NCBI RefSeq assembly: GCF_047495875.1
Contig: NC_092460.1
Span: forward strand, 12,204,520-12,268,519
Reading direction: 5' to 3'
Length of the DNA stretch: 64,000 nt
Source: Pithys albifrons albifrons
Lineage: Eukaryota > Chordata > Aves > Passeriformes > Thamnophilidae
Every line of letters starts with the position of its first letter. Position 1 is the first letter of the stretch. A program made the position numbers and the translations under genes. The notes beneath the pieces are model-generated. The model worked only from the letters and a program-made list of their open reading frames with translations. It did not search any database and had not been told where the DNA came from. This document shows, in pieces, positions 60,401-64,000 of this stretch.

Positions 60401-61640
60401 ACAAACTGCTGGTAACAAATACGCTGAACATCTGTCTTGCTTCCATTTTTTTCAGAGAATTGCCTAATATGTACCTGGCCTTTTAGGGCTTACCAAAAAA
60501 AAATCACAAATGCCTTTCAGGCATATATATCATCATTAATTTTTTCCTCTCCTTCTGGTGTTACTATTCATAGTGTTGAATATTCTTATTAGCCACTTAT
60601 GTCCACATCGTTCTTGATTCTAATTAATGTGGATTTTTTTTTCTTCTGAATATAGTGAATTTTGTATTTAAAACCAAACAAAACAGCAGCAAACATTCAC
60701 AGCCTCGAATGGTTCCACAGACCACAACAAGAATTCCTTGTGGTATCTTATGCAGTAACTTATCAAGACAGTCTTAAATAATGTTTTTTTCTTGAGACAT
60801 ATGAGGTAACGGTCATGAACTGTCTTGCTGTGTTCATACAATTAGTGCACTGAAATCTTCCAGCCTGTCTGATTTACAGGCCCTGTTGAAAGTGAGACCT
60901 CAGTCCTCAGCAGGCATGAATTTTCTTGGGAGATGTGGGGTAATGGTGCTGAGCTCTTAATGAAACAGGTGCAATTTCACTGCAGTTCCTATCTTGGCAT
61001 ATTAACTGCTGCTGCCTTTTGTTTTTCTTAGTACACAGGGCAGTAGTTCAGAGCATTTCTGTTGGAGCCAATCATGTTGTGGGGGATAAGAGATTATGAA
61101 TGATAGGAAGAATATGAAGGATAGACCTTCTGACTTGATTGCTGTCTTGCTCATGAGTTTTACAAACAGCAGCATTTTCAGAAGTGTTTAAGGAAATCAA
61201 TTTGTTCTTTTTTGGGCAGAGGGCCCAAAGTTATTTTGTAGATCAGTGGATCTCAGTGAAGAACAAGATGGTTGGGAAGATAGACGAAGATTATTGATTG
61301 AGGTGAGTATTTAACATCTCTTCTTTGGTAACTGTGGGCATGAGGAGGGAACACGGCTGCTTATTTGCATGAAGAATTAAGTTCAGGACCTCTAGAAAGG
61401 CTGGCAATTTTGTAATTGCCGAGGAACTAAACTTCTGTAGTATAAAAGTGTGCATAACACCATGTTATGATGTCCCGTCAGGTAAATTAGTGAATCTCTG
61501 TAATGTACAGGACCAGTTACTTAAGTGTATGTAAAGATACAGGTGAATTTAGAAACTTGTATTAATCATTATTATTTTATTCATAATTTTATGTTATATT
61601 TTATATATTTTCAGGAATGCCAGAAGAAGCTTGAAAGTTT
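54430..61640 (+). pseudogene. NOL8: NOL8 pseudogene B' (end of exon 7 to truncated exon 17)
   Basis: Counterpart of B: end of exon 7 (to about 54677), E8 54949-55050, E9 with the same TAA (56005-56007), and the remaining exons to a truncated exon 17 near 61616, followed by the duplicated AAGTTTCCCAGAAG and the microsatellite. It shares B's defining defects, so the truncation and stop predate the block duplication. In places it carries bases typical of the main NOL8 copy instead of B (GTTGACGCC near 59075, GAATATTAATAGC near 59730). That points to later sequence exchange. Confidence 0.92.
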
Positions 61641-61669
61641 CCCAGAAGTTAATGAAAAGTTTCCCAGAA

Positions 61670-62330
61670 GTATATGTATATAATGTACATATACATATAT
61701 ACATACATCTCTATACACAGACATATACACATACACCTATATACATGTATACAGATGTATACAAATACATGTAGATATACATAGACATATAGACACAGTC
61801 ATATATATGTATAAACATAAATAAATATGTAAACGTATTATACATATATACATATACTTAGGCATAAATAGACATACATATATACTTATATATGCATGTC
61901 TGTATACATAAATCTAAACATATAGAAATAGACACATGTGCATTCTCCTATATATGTATCTATACATATACACATATACACACACATATATACATATCGT
62001 ACATATATACACACATATATATACATGTACATACATATATACACACATAAACACACACATATATATACATAGACCTATATACCTATATACATACTATACA
62101 TATACACACACACATACATGCATGTACAATTTTGCACACATACATATATACACACACATACATATAGTCATATACACATATATACTCATTCACATACATA
62201 TATACACATGTAGACATAAATACACATATGTACACATATACATACATACATATACATATATACATATATATGCATGGTATTCAATAAAGGGTTTTATATA
62301 TATACATATATATATATGTATTATGTCTAC
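61670..62330. repeat. TA/CA-rich microsatellite (right block)
   Basis: Counterpart of 21330-21990, differing by a few substitutions and short length changes. Confidence 0.95.
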
Positions 62331-62349
62331 CTAGGCCTCTGCTGCCAAG

Positions 62350-62630
62350 TGTCTCCAAGCCCTCCTGGGCACCTGCTGCCAGGCCCAGCCTGGCCCTAGC
62401 CCAGGGGTACCCGAGTGTTTTGACTCTTACCTATGTCCAGAGCAGCACAGCTGCCACATTCCCAGCTGGTTGTGCTGTCCCTTAGGCCGAAGCAGCGTCT
62501 GTGAGTGCCCTTGGCAGCACAGGAGCATTTCCCAGGGCCTGGGGAAGCATGGCTCTCTGACAGGGAAAAGGAAAACTGATGAGCTCCGTCTGCCCTGGCA
62601 TCAGGAAGGTACAGGGTGTCCCTGCCCTTT
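62350..62630 (-). pseudogene. Inverted PHF7L exon 8 region fragment (right block)
   Basis: Counterpart of 22010-22290, with the same exon 7 deletion. The minus strand again gives CSCAAKGTHRRC and WECGSCAALD. Confidence 0.8.
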
Positions 62631-63681
62631 CCCCTGTGCCGTTTCCATCCTGTTCTGCTGTTGATACGTTCTCTGACTGACTTACTGTTATTTTGCCTGC
62701 ATGCTTTTCTCTGTTCCAAGGGTACACTTTAAAATGCTCAAGATTGATTACCATAGGAGTGAGGGGTTCATCAGACCCGCTGTTAACCCCATCAATCCCA
62801 ACAAAAGCCACTGCTGTCCCCTCACCTACCCATCCATTCACTCCAGCATAGAAGGCTATGAGACTGTCAAGCATGATTTTTCCTTTTATTCCACCAGCTT
62901 AGAGATGACATTCAGGATGATGTCATCTTCCTAGGGAAGGAGGTGACACCGATGGGCCTGGCATTTCCTAGCTCCTTCTTGCTGCCCTGTTCAGAGACTG
63001 GAGTGATGTTGGCTTTTCCCAGTCTCGGGCACCTCTGCTGGGGAATCACCTTCCCTGGCCTGCTGGCAGTGTTCCCCATGCCAGGGGCAGGAGCAGAGAT
63101 TCCCCTTGGCCAGGGCTGGAGCCCTGGAGTGGCACTGCTTGAACGGCATTTTCGTCCAACAGTGCCAACCTCGCTGGCCGCCCCAGGGCCTGGCATTTGC
63201 CCCTGCGCTTGCTGCAGCAGCAGCCGCCCTGACTCTGTGGCAACGGAGGGCTCGGGACCTGCCTTGGACCCTCGGCTGCTGAGGGGCTGCCTCACAGTGG
63301 GTGGTGGGGGGCTGAGGCCAACCCCGCCCATATTCCAGGAGCACGTGGCTTATGTCTCAGTGGCCAATGTGACCTGTGGGGCCAAGGGTACAAAGGCAAC
63401 TCTGGGTTCAGGCCACCTGACAACGGGAGGAGAAGGAAGAGGAGGATAGAGCTGCCCAGGGAGAGCCTCACAGTTTCAGGCTCTCAGCCTGTGCTGCAAC
63501 CTCACCCACGTCACACCTCTCAGAATCAGCAAAGGAGCATCTCAAGGTGACTGTGGTGTTCCTTGACTGGACAAGAGAAGGGGGAGAGGGGCAGAAGCCT
63601 CTCTCCTAATTCAGAGCCAGCGGAGAAGAGTGGAGCAGACCTCAGTGTTCCAGTGTCAGGGTCTGACCGCTGAGACGCACC
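62631..63681. other. PHF7L copy 5 upstream region
   Basis: Counterpart of 22291-23341, with the same degraded palindrome (GTCTCAGTGGCCAATGTGAC). The first 600 bp hold nothing I recognise. Confidence 0.5.
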
Positions 63682-64000
63682 ATGTCAGACAGGACAAAGG
63701 AAGCCCCCGGAGTGAGTGACCCAGGTGAGACCAAAGTGCCCTTCCCACAGCCGGGCAGAGGGGCTGTCAAGGATGGCCAGTGCAGGGCTGGAAGTGGTGG
63801 CAGGGGAGGCAGGAGCCATCCAGCCATCCGGGGGCTGGGGCCCTCCTTTCCTCAGCAAGCCGGACCCAGCTGGGACAGGAGGCACCTGCTGGGACACCTG
63901 TGCCCACAATGGCCCATCCTCTCCAAGGCCTCCAGCCCTGTCCTTCATCCAGGCAGGCACAGAGCAGCCCCTGAGGTCAGTCCCACAGGGATGCTGTCCC
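63682..64000 (+). CDS. PHF7L copy 5, exon 1 and part of intron 1 (cut by window end)
   Basis: ATGTCAGACAGGACAAAGG opens the exon, which runs to 63724 with an intact CCCAG/GTGAG donor and matches copy 2 (23342-23384) more closely than copies 1 and 4 (AAAGAA versus AGAGGA). The rest lies beyond the window. Its block partner, copy 2, is a pseudogene, so this one may be too; nothing in the visible part decides it. Confidence 0.6.
   Translation, partial: MSDRTKEAPGVSDPGETKVPFPQPGRGAVKDGQCRAGSGGRGGRSHPAIRGLGPSFPQQAGPSWDRRHLLGHLCPQWPILSKASSPVLHPGRHRAAPEVSPTGMLS

Larger units (their letters stand above)
40205..64000 (+). repeat. Right block of the same segmental duplication
   Basis: Direct-orientation partner of 1-23660. 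It begins inside NOL8 intron 8 only because the window cuts the left block there; the homology may extend further upstream. It runs to the window end inside intron 1 of PHF7L copy 5. Between the two blocks (about 23.7-40.2 kb) lie the rest of PHF7L copy 2, the ERV, and the 5' half of NOL8, which occurs once in the window. Confidence 0.95.

Noticed and set aside
1..64000. CRISPR arrays, operons, prophage or other bacterial systems
   Set aside because: The sequence is vertebrate nuclear DNA with spliced genes. The 138-bp repeats are coding and tandem without spacers.

Overview
The window is eukaryotic, intron-rich DNA from a bird, most probably a songbird (passerine). The evidence is a CR1 LINE 3' end with its tail of ATTCTATG-type repeats, a degenerate gammaretrovirus-like ERV, and the content of the two gene families present. 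I cannot name the species. Everything recognisable belongs to two genes, both read on the + strand. NOL8 encodes a nucleolar RRM protein used in ribosome biogenesis. PHF7L is a PHF7/G2E3-type PHD-RING-PHD E3 ubiquitin ligase with a long arginine/serine-rich tail.

Layout. 1-6850: last nine exons of a NOL8 copy (A), all open. 8731-13302: PHF7L copy 1, nine coding exons, predicted 1108 aa. 13456-14068: broken PHF7L 5' fragment. 14085-21310: NOL8 3'-half pseudogene (B). 21330-21990: TA/CA microsatellite. 23342-24399 and 30482-32118: PHF7L copy 2, a pseudogene split by a 6.1-kb minus-strand ERV (24400-30481). 33400-34830: CpG-rich region with a 144-bp minisatellite and the NOL8 5' end. 34874-47058: the only NOL8 copy with its 5' half in view (16 coding exons here numbered 2-17, about 1189 codons if two defects are ignored). 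48938-53647: PHF7L copy 4, predicted 1154 aa. 53801-54413: broken PHF7L 5' fragment. 54430-61640: NOL8 pseudogene B'. 61670-62330: microsatellite. 63682-64000: first exon of PHF7L copy 5, cut by the window end.

The organising event is a segmental duplication of at least 23.7 kb: bases 1-23660 correspond to 40205-64000 in direct orientation with scattered differences. Each block itself holds two NOL8-3'/PHF7L pairs, so the repeating module is [NOL8 3' half + PHF7L]. Inverted PHF7L exon-8 fragments lie between each NOL8 copy and the next PHF7L.

Points most worth attention: a PHF7-type ligase whose C-terminus is an array of twelve or thirteen 46-residue Arg/Ser repeats; a NOL8 copy with ATA where the start codon should be and an A11 run that shifts its frame, while the partial copy A stays open throughout; an AT-AC (U12-type) intron with textbook splice signals in NOL8; a likely GC-AG intron; patchy sequence exchange between the NOL8 copies; and a perfect 20-bp palindrome upstream of the two intact PHF7L genes that is degraded upstream of the pseudogene.
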